NCBI GenBank assembly: GCA_021824175.1
Contig: JAKALP010000025.1
Location: 17,813-81,812 of the forward strand
Source of the DNA: Deltaproteobacteria bacterium
Lineage (GTDB): Bacteria > Desulfobacterota > Desulfobacteria > Desulfobacterales > Desulfosarcinaceae
DNA: 64,000 nucleotides
Direction of reading: 5' to 3'
The notes beneath the pieces were generated by a model. That model did not search any database. It had not been told where the DNA came from and saw only the letters and a list, made by a program, of their open reading frames with translations. This document shows positions 10,691 through 20,054 of this stretch, piece after piece. The position numbers were made by a program, and so were the translations under genes. Position 1 is the stretch's first letter. Each line of letters opens with the position of its first letter.

Positions 10691-11407
10691 CTATGTATGA
10701 TCTGTTAGCGGCATCGGGTGCCGCCAGGGCGGCACCAATTGCCGTTTGATGGTCAAGATGGGACAGCCCAGGGTAAGGACTGCCGCCTGGGAGGCCAAGG
10801 ATGAATCCACGGCCATACAGACCAACGGCAATCCACTGGCCCGAGCCAATGCCTGCAACAGGTCATGGCCCTGTTGAATATGATCCACCGTGGTCTCGTC
10901 CATTAAGTGGGCATTGCCAATCCAACCCGTGACCTTCAGGCGGGAAGCGGACTCAATGGCATCTCGCATGGAGAGGCAGCGCGGCACCGTGTCCGTATTG
11001 GGGCGAAAGGGGTTGACCACTTGCAGCATCTGCAAAGGGGCATGAACAGTTTTAAAGGCATCAGCCAAAGCCGCCAAAACAGTTGCCCCCACGCCATCGC
11101 CCCCCGCATCGAGGATGGCCAGCTGGCCCGGCTGGCGAATCAAACCGGCCACTTGAGGGGCCAGAATGGGCAAATCCGCTTGCAACCACCCTTCGGGGGG
11201 CAACACTATATCAATCCCTAAATCACGCAGGGCCTGTCGCGCCTCACGAGTACGGAAATACGGATTGACCAGATCCAGATCAGCCACATGGACCTGGCTG
11301 CCCTTGGCATGTTGATCCACTGCCAGATTGATGGCTACCTCGGTTTTACCGCTACCGTAATTTCCGACAATCACCACAATCCCGCTCAGGCGGATCTGCT
11401 CTGGCAT
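10691..11407 (-). CDS. P-loop ATPase of the CobQ/MinD-like class, linked to the 2-oxoacid oxidoreductase
   Basis: From the ATG at 11407 this encodes 238 residues beginning MPEQIRLSGIVVIVGNYGSG, with a Walker A motif GNYGSGKTE. An HVADLDLVNPYFRTRE strand and AILDAGGDGVGA (Walker B-like) follow. The frame stays open upstream to a TTG at 11536, but no ribosome site supports the longer form and the ATPase fold starts at residue 47 of it; no strong site precedes the ATG either, so the start is uncertain. It lies 20 bp before the ferredoxin gene on the same strand. Function unknown: cofactor-dependent maturation or regulation of the oxidoreductase is a guess from position. Confidence 0.78.
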   Translation of the reverse strand: MPEQIRLSGIVVIVGNYGSGKTEVAINLAVDQHAKGSQVHVADLDLVNPYFRTREARQALRDLGIDIVLPPEGWLQADLPILAPQVAGLIRQPGQLAILDAGGDGVGATVLAALADAFKTVHAPLQMLQVVNPFRPNTDTVPRCLSMRDAIESASRLKVTGWIGNAHLMDETTVDHIQQGHDLLQALARASGLPLVCMAVDSSLASQAAVLTLGCPILTIKRQLVPPWRHPMPLTDHT

Positions 11408-11670
11408 CCCAACACCATATCCCAACATTGGGCGGTCCGTTCCGATGCAGCCTCCGGCAATCGCAACATCATGGCCGCCCCGAGTGTAACCCATCACACA
11501 GGCGGTCAATCTATTGGCTTCAATTCCGGGTGTCAAGCGGATTCAGGTTTACAATCCAGGCGCCTTAAACTATGTTTGGCAAAAGCAAATCAAGGCCATA
11601 GAGCGCCCTTTGAAACTCTGCTAAAGCAGCGCCTCGGCCAATCAATGAATCGAATGGAATTGGAAGCATC

Positions 11671-12846
11671 ATGACCGATATCACACTGGGTCTTGAACAT
11701 TTCCTGGCAGCGCCACCGCCCCATCTAAAAGGATTGCGTTTTGGACTTCTCTGCAATGCAGCTTCCGTGGATCGCCGGTTTCGCCATGCCAGGCATTTGT
11801 TGCATGACTGTCTGGGACAGCGTCTGACCTCTCTTTTTTCCCCCCAACACGGGCTTTTCGGTGACAAGCAAGATAACATGATCGAGTCGGGCCACCGCCG
11901 GGAGCCGGGATTGAACATCCCTGTATTCAGCCTTTACAGCGAAACCCGCATACCCACCAAGGAAATGTTCGATCATCTGGACGCCTTGCTGGTGGACCTG
12001 CCGGATGTGGGTACTCGGGTTTACACCTTCATGTATACGGTTTCCTATTGCATGGAAGCTGCTCGCAAATTAGGCAAAAAGGTGATCATCCTGGACCGCC
12101 CCAACCCCATCGGTGGTCTCAAGGTTGAAGGCAATATTTTGAATACGGCCTGGAGCAGCTTTGTGGGACGTTTCCCCATCCCCATGCGCCACGGTTTAAC
12201 CATGGGTGAATTGGCCTTGATGTTTAACAAACAGTTCGGCATTGGATGTGACCTTGAAGTCATTGCCCTCAAAGGCTGGCGCCGGGAGATGTTATACTCC
12301 CATACCGGGCTGCCTTGGGTGGCGCCTTCACCCAATCTGCCCACGCCCACATCCGCCCTGGTCTACCCAGGCCAGGTGATCTGGGAGGGCACCAATGTTT
12401 CGGAGGCCCGTGGCACCACCCAGCCCTTTGAAATGTTTGGCGCGCCATACATCGACACTGGCCAGCTCCTGAACGCATTGGGCGGGCACCGCCTGCCTGG
12501 GGCCGTGCTTCGACCGGTGGAGTTTGAGCCCACCTCCAATAAATGGCAGAGCCAAAGATGCTGCGGATTTCAAATCCACGTGGTCGATCCAGATCTTTTT
12601 CAGCCCTATCTAACCAGCCTGGCGCTGCTGCAAGCCATCTTGAAATGCCATCGCCGAGAATTCCAATGGAAATCGCCGCCCTATGAGTATGAATATGATC
12701 GCCTGCCCATCGATCTCATCCTTGGCGATCAGCAAATCCGCCTCCGGCTTGAAAAAATGGAACCCGTCGACGCCTTGGCCGCTTCATGGCGAGAGGAGCT
12801 GGAGAGCTACGACCAAATGCGAAGCCAATATTTCCTTTACCGTTGA
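11671..12846 (+). CDS. Exo-beta-N-acetylmuramidase NamZ-like (DUF1343)
   Basis: The 391-residue protein matches DUF1343/NamZ, a family in which a Bacillus member releases MurNAc from the non-reducing ends of peptidoglycan chains. Visible family motifs are FSPQHGLFGD, SLYSETRIPT, DLPDVGTRVYTFMYT, DRPNPIGG and YPGQVIWEGTNVSEARGTTQPFE (given here as landmarks, about residues 50-250). No signal peptide is evident, so it may act in the cytoplasm or on recycled fragments. GGAAG precedes the ATG by five bases. It is divergent from the P-loop ATPase and is followed 22 bp later by the RNase H gene. The MurU-AmgK-like fusion 4 kb downstream would use its product. Confidence 0.85.
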   Translation: MTDITLGLEHFLAAPPPHLKGLRFGLLCNAASVDRRFRHARHLLHDCLGQRLTSLFSPQHGLFGDKQDNMIESGHRREPGLNIPVFSLYSETRIPTKEMFDHLDALLVDLPDVGTRVYTFMYTVSYCMEAARKLGKKVIILDRPNPIGGLKVEGNILNTAWSSFVGRFPIPMRHGLTMGELALMFNKQFGIGCDLEVIALKGWRREMLYSHTGLPWVAPSPNLPTPTSALVYPGQVIWEGTNVSEARGTTQPFEMFGAPYIDTGQLLNALGGHRLPGAVLRPVEFEPTSNKWQSQRCCGFQIHVVDPDLFQPYLTSLALLQAILKCHRREFQWKSPPYEYEYDRLPIDLILGDQQIRLRLEKMEPVDALAASWREELESYDQMRSQYFLYR

Positions 12847-12868
12847 ACCGATTGATTGAGGTCAAAAA

Positions 12869-13549
12869 GTGCCCATTTCCAGCGATCATCCGCATTGGAA
12901 ACGAATGCGATTTAAAAACAATAAGGTCTATATGGCTGTGGATGAAGCAGGGCAGCCATTAATCGAAAAAGGCAAGATCCTGATCAAATACCAACTCGAT
13001 CAACCCCATGAATACTGGGTTTTTCCCGCCAGCGTTCAGCCTTTGGACTCAGTGGAAAATCCTGCCCCACCGTCGGCCAACCGGAAAGCTAAAAAGGCGG
13101 CTTCCCCCAAAACAACGGAATCGGCGCCTACCGAGCAGGAGCGTAACTCAGCGGTCTTGATCTATACCGATGGCGCCTGCTCGGGCAACCCAGGACCAGC
13201 GGGCGTCGGCGTAGTCTTGCGCTATAAAGACAATCACAAAAAGATCTCGCGTCACATCGGCCAAGCAACCAATAACATTGCGGAGCTCGAAGCGATTAAG
13301 ACTGGATTGCTGGCTGTGAAAAATCGCACCCTGCCGGTGATCGTTTTCACGGACAGCAGCTATGCTCTGGGTTTGCTGACCCAAGGTTGGAAAGCCAAGC
13401 AAAATATCGCATTGGTGGCGGAGGTCAAAAACCTGGCGTCGTCGTTCAAGAATTTACGGTTTATCAAAGTCAAAGGGCACGCCGGTGATCCTGATAATGA
13501 GTTAGCGGATCGGCTGGCGGTGCGGGCCATAGATGGAGAGGAGGTGTAA
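12869..13549 (+). CDS. Ribonuclease HI family protein with N-terminal extension
   Basis: A GTG start with GAGG seven bases upstream gives 226 residues. Residues 95-226 are a type 1 RNase H domain with the complete acidic site: Asp101 (IYTDGACSGNPGP), Glu139 (NNIAELEA), Asp162 (FTDSSYAL) and Asp214 (NELADRLA). Residues 1-60 form a small separate domain (YMAVDEAGQPLIEKGK, KYQLDQPHEYWV) of unknown role, joined by a Lys/Pro-rich linker. It should cut RNA in RNA-DNA hybrids. Proteins of this layout are known beside classical RnhA, so it may not be the housekeeping enzyme. Confidence 0.9.
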   Translation: MPISSDHPHWKRMRFKNNKVYMAVDEAGQPLIEKGKILIKYQLDQPHEYWVFPASVQPLDSVENPAPPSANRKAKKAASPKTTESAPTEQERNSAVLIYTDGACSGNPGPAGVGVVLRYKDNHKKISRHIGQATNNIAELEAIKTGLLAVKNRTLPVIVFTDSSYALGLLTQGWKAKQNIALVAEVKNLASSFKNLRFIKVKGHAGDPDNELADRLAVRAIDGEEV

Positions 13550-13620
13550 GACAGAAGCTGGAATGGTCAATGAACTGACAAGATTAAGACGCTGACGGTG
13601 TGCTTCATACCATAAAAACA

Positions 13621-13668
13621 AAAACCCCTTCCACCAGATGCGCTCTCGCCGCGGCAGAAGGGGTGAAT
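13621..13668 (-). terminator. Terminator hairpin after the 91-residue membrane protein
   Basis: CCCCTTC (13625-13631) and GAAGGGG (13657-13663) form a seven-pair stem around a 25-base GC-rich loop. On the reverse strand the stem is followed by TTTTTGTTTTTAT, fitting a terminator for the gene ending at 13685. It may also act on the forward RNase H transcript. Confidence 0.65.
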
Positions 13669-13684
13669 ACCTTTAAAAAGTTAA

Positions 13685-13960
13685 TTACTTATCCGTTTTA
13701 AGGGTCTCAATCTCTTTTTTCAGATCATCGATCTCTTGTTTGTATTTGCCGGAATCATCTCCCGCTTCAGCGCCCTTGTCTTCCCCTTTTTTCCAGCTGT
13801 CCTTGAGCTCATCAAACCCCAGGTAGATGGCAAGACCGCCGCCCAGCAGCAGCATGATGGGAAGGACACCGGCGAGCAGCTGTAGAAAAGGCCCAAACCA
13901 AATGGTCAAACCGATAAGTCCGATAACCGCTGCCACAGCACCGCCTATTAAAGTTTTCAT
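13685..13960 (-). CDS. Small membrane protein with C-terminal coiled coil
   Basis: The 91-residue product has two hydrophobic segments (about residues 5-24 and 27-48, rich in Gly/Leu). A charged helical tail follows (KYKQEIDDLKKEIETLKTDK) that should form a short coiled coil. An excellent AAGGAGGT ribosome site and a clear terminator make it a convincing stand-alone gene. I do not recognise a named family; position between RNase H and plsB gives no clue. A role at the inner membrane is all that can be inferred. Confidence 0.75.
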   Translation of the reverse strand: MKTLIGGAVAAVIGLIGLTIWFGPFLQLLAGVLPIMLLLGGGLAIYLGFDELKDSWKKGEDKGAEAGDDSGKYKQEIDDLKKEIETLKTDK

Positions 13961-14349
13961 AAAACACCGACCTCCTTTTTTATTGATAAAAGCTTAAAAA
14001 TACCTTGCCAATCCATAATCGCTAAGTTGTTTATTGGGTTCCCTGGAGTTTCACGCCACGGGGACTCGATCGGAGTGTGTGATGGTGCCCGTGATCAGGG
14101 CTGCACCACCCGAACTACTAACAGGTGCCGAGAGTTACCATAAGCCCATATTCCGCGCAAGTGCATTTTCCCTTGATCTTCTTTAATTGCAAATAAGCAC
14201 GGTTTCTGTTAGCTTCCGGTCGTTTTTAACGATGATGAAACGCCTCTGCTTTTTATGCCGTAGACCGAATCATCCAACCTTATCTGATGGCTCCAGGCCA
14301 GCCCCGCGGTTCAGGGATCTGAGCTTTGCACATTGCAGGATAAACCTCC
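13961..14349. other. Non-coding 389-bp gap
   Basis: Between the divergent small membrane gene and plsB. I see the membrane gene's ribosome site at the left end and no convincing gene, tRNA or hairpin elsewhere. Forward frames here have poor composition and no ribosome site. It presumably holds the two promoters. Confidence 0.5.
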
Positions 14350-16986
14350 ATGCCCATACCCGAAAATCAAACCAATGGCTCGTGGCTCGATACTTGGCGC
14401 AAATGGGTGCTCAAAGCACTGAAGGGCACCCACCACCACTTCCTCTCCTTCCTGCCCTCGCGCGGCGGCTTGATTTCATGGCTGCTGGAAATGTTTTTCA
14501 AAGGCATCACCATCGATGATCAGCACCTGGAAATCCTGCGCAAACTGCCCTCCGACGCGATTTTGATTTATACAATCAAATTAAAAAGCTATTTTGATTA
14601 TCTTTGTTATTATTCCCGCTATCGCAAAGCGAAAGTGCCAGTACCGGAACTCAGTTTTGATATGCGCCCCTGGTTCTGCCAGCCCTTTTCAAGGATCTGG
14701 CGCAGCATTCTCGCCCAGCTGGACTGGCTGGCCCGCAGACACCAGTGGATGGACCCGTATGCCAGCGGATATTACCGCCAGGAGCTGCTCAACGGCCGCA
14801 CGGCTATACTGCCTTTGGTGGACAAAGGCGGATTTTACAGACGATTCGTTAAAGCTAAAACCGATCCTCTGCGATTTCTCATCGAGCTGCAGCAGGGCTG
14901 TGACCGTCCCATTTTCCTTGTTCCCCATCTGATGTTTTTCAGTAAAAATCCATCGCCGGATACCCCCCGACTAAAGGATATTTTCTTTGGCACTGAAAAT
15001 CGGCCCGGGTTGATGCGGCGGCTGTTTACTTTATTGCGTAACCCCGGCAAAGTCTTCGCTGAGGTGTCCCAGCCATTGGACCTGCGCGCGTTCATCGAAT
15101 CCACGGGCCGGACCGAAACCAATCTGGAGTATTTGGCCCTTCTGCTCCGTCGTCAACTCCTGATGCAGCATAACCGCCATCGCCAAAGCATCACCGGACC
15201 GGTGATAAAATCCCACGAAGAGTTCAAAGAAGAACTGCTTTCCAGCGAGCGGTTGCGCGAATTCATGAATCAGTACGCCCAGAGCCGCAACAAATCGATC
15301 TATGAAGTCCGCAAACAGGCCGATGAATACATTGATGAAATTGCGGCCCGTTATAGCCACTTTTTCGTCAGCGCCGCCTACTACCCCATGCAATGGCTGC
15401 TCAAGACCATGTTCGACGGCATTGTAATGGACAAGCAGGGCCTTCAACAGATCAAAACCATGGCCCGCAAAGGCCCCATTATCTTCGTGCCTTGCCATAA
15501 GAGCCACATGGATTACCTAATTCTCTCGCCCGTGTTATACGAAAACAATATGCCTGCACCCCATATCGCGGCGGGCAAGAATCTCTCCTTCTGGCCTCTG
15601 GGCGCATTTTTCCGGGCCGTGGGCGCATTCTTCATCCGGCGGTCGTTCAGCGGCGCGGTGGTTTACTCTAAAGTGTTCGGGGAATATGTGTATAAGCTGC
15701 TATCCGAAGGATTCAATATTGAAATCTTCATTGAAGGTGGACGCAGCCGCACCGGCAAATTGCTCATGCCCAAGCTGGGGCTTATCACGCTGCTGCTCAA
15801 CTCCTTTAAGGAAAAAGCATGCGAAGACATGATCTTTGCGCCGGTTTATATAGGGTATGACCAGGTATTGGAGGAGACCGCGTACCTGAAAGAGGTATCG
15901 GGCGGTGAAAAGGAACCGGAAAACATCTCCCAGGTGCTCAAGGCCAGACGCTTTCTCAAACGGCGTTATGGCAAAATTTATATCAATTTTGCCAATCCCA
16001 CATCTCTGAAGGATCTGTTGGCCGAAAGCAACTCCTCACTGGAAACGATGTCCACCAAGGAACAAAACGCCTTGTGCCGCAATTTGGGCTGGCGCATCAT
16101 CCGGGCCATTGACCAAAACAATGTGGTCACGCCCCACGCCCTGGTGGCATCGGCAGCGCTGAACTGCTCGTCGCTGCGCTTTACGGCTGAGGAGCTCATG
16201 CAGATTACGGACACTTACATCACTTTTCTCCTATCCCAATGCGCCAGACTGGCCGACACGCTGATGACGGACCCCGCGCATGCGCTGGAACAGGCCATGG
16301 AGAACTACATCCAGCGCAAATTCATTGAATTGCCCAGCGGCGAGAAAAACATGCCCATGGAGATGGCCCAATATATTCTATCGGCCAATAAACGCCTCCA
16401 GTTGGAGTATTATAAAAACAACTGTATCGCCAGCTTCGTGCCGGCGGCCTTCACCGCCATGGCCATTCTTGAGCTGGATGCCTTTCAATTTTCTTCTACC
16501 GATCTTCACAACCGCTACCGTTTCTTGCAAAGTCTGTTCAAATATGAATTTGCTTATGACCTGGAGAAAAGCGCGGAAGTGCTGGTGCGCAAAAATATCA
16601 AATCCTTTATTGACGACGCCATTGTCATTCCCCATGCCACTCTGCCCGATACCTATCAGATTACTTCGGCCGGTTTTCGCAAACTCAAGCTCTTTGCCCG
16701 TTTCCTGCTGACCTATTTCGAATCCTACTGGGTGGTTCTGGCCTACTTCAAACAGACCCCGCGCGGCGACGCCGGCGCCGAGGAACGGCCGAAGAAGATC
16801 CGAGCCCTGGGCAAAACCATGCTTAAGCAGCATGAACTGGTGCTCAGTGAATCGTTGTCCCAGATCAACTATGACAACGCCATCAACTACTTTACCAGCA
16901 AGGGCGTTCGCGGTTCTGAAAACATTGACAAAATAGAACCTTTTGAAAATACGATCCGCACCTGCTTGCAGATATTAAAACAATGA
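14350..16986 (+). CDS. plsB: Glycerol-3-phosphate 1-O-acyltransferase, PlsB type
   Basis: Makes lysophosphatidic acid from glycerol-3-phosphate and acyl-ACP or acyl-CoA at the inner membrane. The 878 residues fit the long PlsB form. The four acyltransferase blocks are visible: VPCHKSHMDYLIL with the HX4D pair His383/Asp388, FFIRRSFSG, IFIEGGRSRTGK and FAPVYIGYDQV. The N-terminal 330 residues and C-terminal 300 are PlsB-specific. Its TGA overlaps the next gene by ATGA, so the two are translationally coupled. PlsB in a Desulfobacterota genome alongside the usual PlsX/PlsY would be redundant; whether those exist here is unknown. Confidence 0.92.
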   Translation: MPIPENQTNGSWLDTWRKWVLKALKGTHHHFLSFLPSRGGLISWLLEMFFKGITIDDQHLEILRKLPSDAILIYTIKLKSYFDYLCYYSRYRKAKVPVPELSFDMRPWFCQPFSRIWRSILAQLDWLARRHQWMDPYASGYYRQELLNGRTAILPLVDKGGFYRRFVKAKTDPLRFLIELQQGCDRPIFLVPHLMFFSKNPSPDTPRLKDIFFGTENRPGLMRRLFTLLRNPGKVFAEVSQPLDLRAFIESTGRTETNLEYLALLLRRQLLMQHNRHRQSITGPVIKSHEEFKEELLSSERLREFMNQYAQSRNKSIYEVRKQADEYIDEIAARYSHFFVSAAYYPMQWLLKTMFDGIVMDKQGLQQIKTMARKGPIIFVPCHKSHMDYLILSPVLYENNMPAPHIAAGKNLSFWPLGAFFRAVGAFFIRRSFSGAVVYSKVFGEYVYKLLSEGFNIEIFIEGGRSRTGKLLMPKLGLITLLLNSFKEKACEDMIFAPVYIGYDQVLEETAYLKEVSGGEKEPENISQVLKARRFLKRRYGKIYINFANPTSLKDLLAESNSSLETMSTKEQNALCRNLGWRIIRAIDQNNVVTPHALVASAALNCSSLRFTAEELMQITDTYITFLLSQCARLADTLMTDPAHALEQAMENYIQRKFIELPSGEKNMPMEMAQYILSANKRLQLEYYKNNCIASFVPAAFTAMAILELDAFQFSSTDLHNRYRFLQSLFKYEFAYDLEKSAEVLVRKNIKSFIDDAIVIPHATLPDTYQITSAGFRKLKLFARFLLTYFESYWVVLAYFKQTPRGDAGAEERPKKIRALGKTMLKQHELVLSESLSQINYDNAINYFTSKGVRGSENIDKIEPFENTIRTCLQILKQ

Positions 16987-18674
16987 AGGCCTTAATCCTT
17001 GCCGCTGGTCTGGGTACCCGCTTGCTGCCCTTTACCCGGCATACCCCCAAACCCTTGTTCACCCTGAATCAGCGTCCGATGCTGGATCTGATTGTGGAAC
17101 GCTTGGTGGCGGCCGGCTGCCAGGCCGCCATCATCAATACCCATCACCACCATGAACAGATTGAAACCTTTATTGCCCAGCGTCGCTATCCGATCCCAGT
17201 CCTATGCCGGCATGAACCGGAAATATTGGGCACCGGCGGCGCCATCCGCAATGTAGCCGATTTCTGGTCGGGCCAGTCAGCGCTGATCATCAACTCCGAT
17301 ATAGTCACAGATATTGATCTTCGAAGTGTCTTTGCTTTCCATGGGCGGCACCAATTCCCTGTCACCATGGTGATGCACGACTACCTGGAGTTCAACTCGG
17401 TGCAAGTCGATGATGCCGATTTCATCGTTGACTTTGAACCCAAACACCCTGTGGCTCCCCATGACCGCATCCTGGCATTCACCGGCATTCATGTGGTTGA
17501 TGCTCGGGTTTTGGATTTCCTGCCTCCCGAGGGACCTGCCCATGTAATTTCGGCCTACGGGCGCATGCTAAAAGCCGGCGAGAGGATCAAGGCGCTCGTA
17601 GCACGAAACCATCGCTGGCGCGATATCGGCACGCCGGAGAGTTACAAAATCGCGGCCAGAGACCACATGGCGCCTATCGCGCTTGAAGGTGCCACCGGGC
17701 AAAAACCAGACGCCCAAATCCAGTATCACAGTCTGAGCGGCGACGGTTCCGATCGACGCTGGTACCGCGTCACCCACCAGGATCACAGCATCATCATGGT
17801 GGATCACGGTATCCGTCCCGAACGCCACGGCCGGCAAGAAGTAGACGCTTATGTGGATATCGGGTTACACCTTTATTCCAAGAGCGTACCCGTACCTCAA
17901 GTCCATCTCTTTGACCGCTTTTCAGGACTGGTCTTTCTACAGGATCTCGGGGACCAGCATTTACAAACGGCTATTCAGGGCCAAAGTCAGATACGTATCA
18001 AGGATATCTATGGCCAGGTCCTTTCCCAATGGCTGCACATGGCGATAGCCGGCGCCGAAGGCTTTGATCCCAACTGGACCTATCAGACCGCTCGCTATGA
18101 TCGCGAGCTGATTCTGAGTCGCGAATGCCGTTACTTTATGGAAGCTTTTGTCCACGGATATGTCGGACGCAGCGATCCATATGAAATTATGGAAGATGAA
18201 TTCCAATGCCTGGCTGACCGGGCTTTACAAGACAGTGTCACAGGATTTATGCACCGGGATTTGCAATCACGTAACATCATGGTCCAAAACGAACGGATTT
18301 TCTTCATCGACTTTCAGGGTGGACGAATGGGGCCGTTGCAATATGATTTGGCTTCCTTGCTCATCGATCCTTATGCGGCCCTTTCTCCGGAACTGCAAAG
18401 AGAACTTGCCCGTAATACGGCCGATCAGCTTGCCAGGCGGACCAATATCAACCCCGATCAATTCCTGCGCGGCTATGAATACTGTGCCCTGACCCGCAAC
18501 CTGCAAATGCTGGGTGCCTTTGGTTTCCTCAGCCGCGTAAAAGGCAAAACCTTTTTCGAAGGATTCATCCCCATGGCTATACGAACATTGCAAAGGAATC
18601 TGCAAGCTCATGGGACTTTTTTCCCCAAGCTGACTGCGTTGGTAGATAATATTGCAAAAGGAATAGGAATTTGA
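16983..18674 (+). CDS. Fusion of a MurU-like sugar-1-phosphate nucleotidyltransferase and an AmgK-like sugar kinase
   Basis: Residues 1-228 are a nucleotidyltransferase with LILAAGLGTRLLPFT and the KPL lysine (TPKPLFTLN), plus IINSDIVTDID for the metal site. Residues about 245-563 are an aminoglycoside-phosphotransferase-type kinase with catalytic FMHRDLQSRNIM (His424, Asp426, Asn431) and the metal-binding FIDFQGGRMGP (Asp443). In Pseudomonas AmgK phosphorylates MurNAc at C1 and MurU converts MurNAc-1-P to UDP-MurNAc. Here both would be in one chain in the order MurU-AmgK. The gene overlaps plsB by four bases. A hexose kinase/nucleotidyltransferase role for another sugar cannot be excluded, but the nearby NamZ gene supports MurNAc salvage. 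Confidence 0.82.
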   Translation: MKALILAAGLGTRLLPFTRHTPKPLFTLNQRPMLDLIVERLVAAGCQAAIINTHHHHEQIETFIAQRRYPIPVLCRHEPEILGTGGAIRNVADFWSGQSALIINSDIVTDIDLRSVFAFHGRHQFPVTMVMHDYLEFNSVQVDDADFIVDFEPKHPVAPHDRILAFTGIHVVDARVLDFLPPEGPAHVISAYGRMLKAGERIKALVARNHRWRDIGTPESYKIAARDHMAPIALEGATGQKPDAQIQYHSLSGDGSDRRWYRVTHQDHSIIMVDHGIRPERHGRQEVDAYVDIGLHLYSKSVPVPQVHLFDRFSGLVFLQDLGDQHLQTAIQGQSQIRIKDIYGQVLSQWLHMAIAGAEGFDPNWTYQTARYDRELILSRECRYFMEAFVHGYVGRSDPYEIMEDEFQCLADRALQDSVTGFMHRDLQSRNIMVQNERIFFIDFQGGRMGPLQYDLASLLIDPYAALSPELQRELARNTADQLARRTNINPDQFLRGYEYCALTRNLQMLGAFGFLSRVKGKTFFEGFIPMAIRTLQRNLQAHGTFFPKLTALVDNIAKGIGI

Positions 18675-18811
18675 AGCCCGTACCCGTCGGGTTTCGATGA
18701 ACCATAGCAAGTCGAAGCCCAACTCTTTTCGCAAAAGCGCATTGGTAAGAATTTTAAATCAACCCGCTGGTGTCGGTTTTCGCAACCCCAAACACCACAA
18801 GGAGGATCACC

Positions 18812-19651
18812 ATGAAGAAGATCAAAGTCATGCTCAATGGATTGCCTGGCAATGTGGCCAAGGTCATCGCCCGCCATATCATGACTGATCCGCGTCTGGT
18901 ACTCCTGCCCTACGCTCTGACTGGTCCTGATATCGATGCCTCCCATTGCCACATTGGAAGTGTGGCCGTGGAGCTGATCCGGCCCGATGCCCTGGAAAAG
19001 CGAATGGCTGCGATTATGGCCGCCGAAGCGCCCTTTATCAGCGTGGACTACACCCATCCCACGGCGGTTAATGCCAATGCCCAATTCTACTGCCGCCAAG
19101 GTCTGCCATTTGTCATGGGCACGACGGGCGGTGATCGGCAGAAATTGCACGCCACTGTGATCGAATCGAACAATGTGGCGGTCATCGCTCCCAATATGGC
19201 CAAACAGATTGTGGGCTTCCAGGCCATGATGGCCTATGCCGCCGAAAATTTCCCGGACCTCTTCAAAGGCTACCGCCTCAGCATCCGCGAGAGTCATCAG
19301 GCCGGCAAAGCCGACACCAGCGGCACGGCCAAGGCCATGGTGGACTACTTCAACAAAATGGGGATACCTTTTTCGGCCGATCAGATTCAGATGGAGCGCG
19401 ACCCGGAACGCCAAGCCAACCTGTGGGGCATCCCCACGACCTATCTCGGGGGGCATGGCTGGCATACTTATACCTTGATCTCACCGGACGATACGGTGAA
19501 GTTTGAATTCACCCACAATATTAACGGGCGCGAAATTTATGGCCAAGGCACCGTCGATGCCGTCTGTTTTTTAGCGGACAAGGTAGCCCAGGGGGCTACC
19601 GCAAAAGTCTTTTCCATGATCGATGTTCTCACCGCCGGGAAAAAGAAATAG
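18812..19651 (+). CDS. dapB: 4-hydroxy-tetrahydrodipicolinate reductase, plant type
   Basis: Reduces the product of DapA on the way to diaminopimelate and lysine. From the ATG at 18812, seven bases after a perfect AAGGAGG, it has 279 residues; a longer frame from 18770 has no ribosome site. The N-terminal nucleotide-binding strand is KVMLNGLPGNVAK, an unusual glycine loop seen in the plant-type branch rather than the E. coli GxxGxMG loop. VMGTTGGDRQ, APNMAKQIVGFQAMM and RESHQAGKADTSGTAKAM carry the catalytic lysine and substrate contacts. It is followed by a strong terminator. Confidence 0.9.
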   Translation: MKKIKVMLNGLPGNVAKVIARHIMTDPRLVLLPYALTGPDIDASHCHIGSVAVELIRPDALEKRMAAIMAAEAPFISVDYTHPTAVNANAQFYCRQGLPFVMGTTGGDRQKLHATVIESNNVAVIAPNMAKQIVGFQAMMAYAAENFPDLFKGYRLSIRESHQAGKADTSGTAKAMVDYFNKMGIPFSADQIQMERDPERQANLWGIPTTYLGGHGWHTYTLISPDDTVKFEFTHNINGREIYGQGTVDAVCFLADKVAQGATAKVFSMIDVLTAGKKK

Positions 19652-19738
19652 AAGCCATTTCAAAGCGATCCAGCCCCTTCCTCCTTCTGCTCAACTCAAG
19701 AAAACCCGTTCGGCGCCGATAACTTGATCCGATACGCT

Positions 19739-19763
19739 CAGGGGGGTATCCCCCCTGTTTATT
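19739..19763 (+). terminator. Intrinsic terminator of dapB
   Basis: CAGGGGGG (19739-19746), a TAT loop and CCCCCCTG (19750-19757) form an uninterrupted eight-pair stem, followed by TTTATT. It lies 88 bases after the dapB stop. Confidence 0.8.
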
Positions 19764-20054
19764 AAAACTACCGGCTAACTAGAGATGATAGCAGCCGGAA
19801 CGGGAGATCAACGAGCTGAATTCACAATAACACCTTATGATTTCAGCCAGATAACCGTCATCTCAGGGCCTGGCGTATAAAATATTAAACAATCTTATAA
19901 AGTTCGCCACAGGGATGCCGATGATAGTTGTGATGCAAAATGAAGTATTTACGGTACGCTTGTCATTGAAGCATCCGCTGATACTTGTTTCGGCTGTTTT
20001 AGCTCATGGCCTGGATGGGAGAAAAATTTTACGATCCAGCTATGTGGAGCGGTG
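19764..20054. other. Intergenic region before cheX
   Basis: About 290 bases follow the dapB terminator (about 400 from the dapB stop to the cheX start). I see no open frame with a ribosome site and no repeat. It probably contains the cheX promoter, which I could not place. Confidence 0.45.

Noticed and set aside
14187..14519. Forward 110-codon frame before plsB
   Set aside because: No ribosome site, Arg/Pro/His-rich composition and overlap with the start of plsB in another frame.
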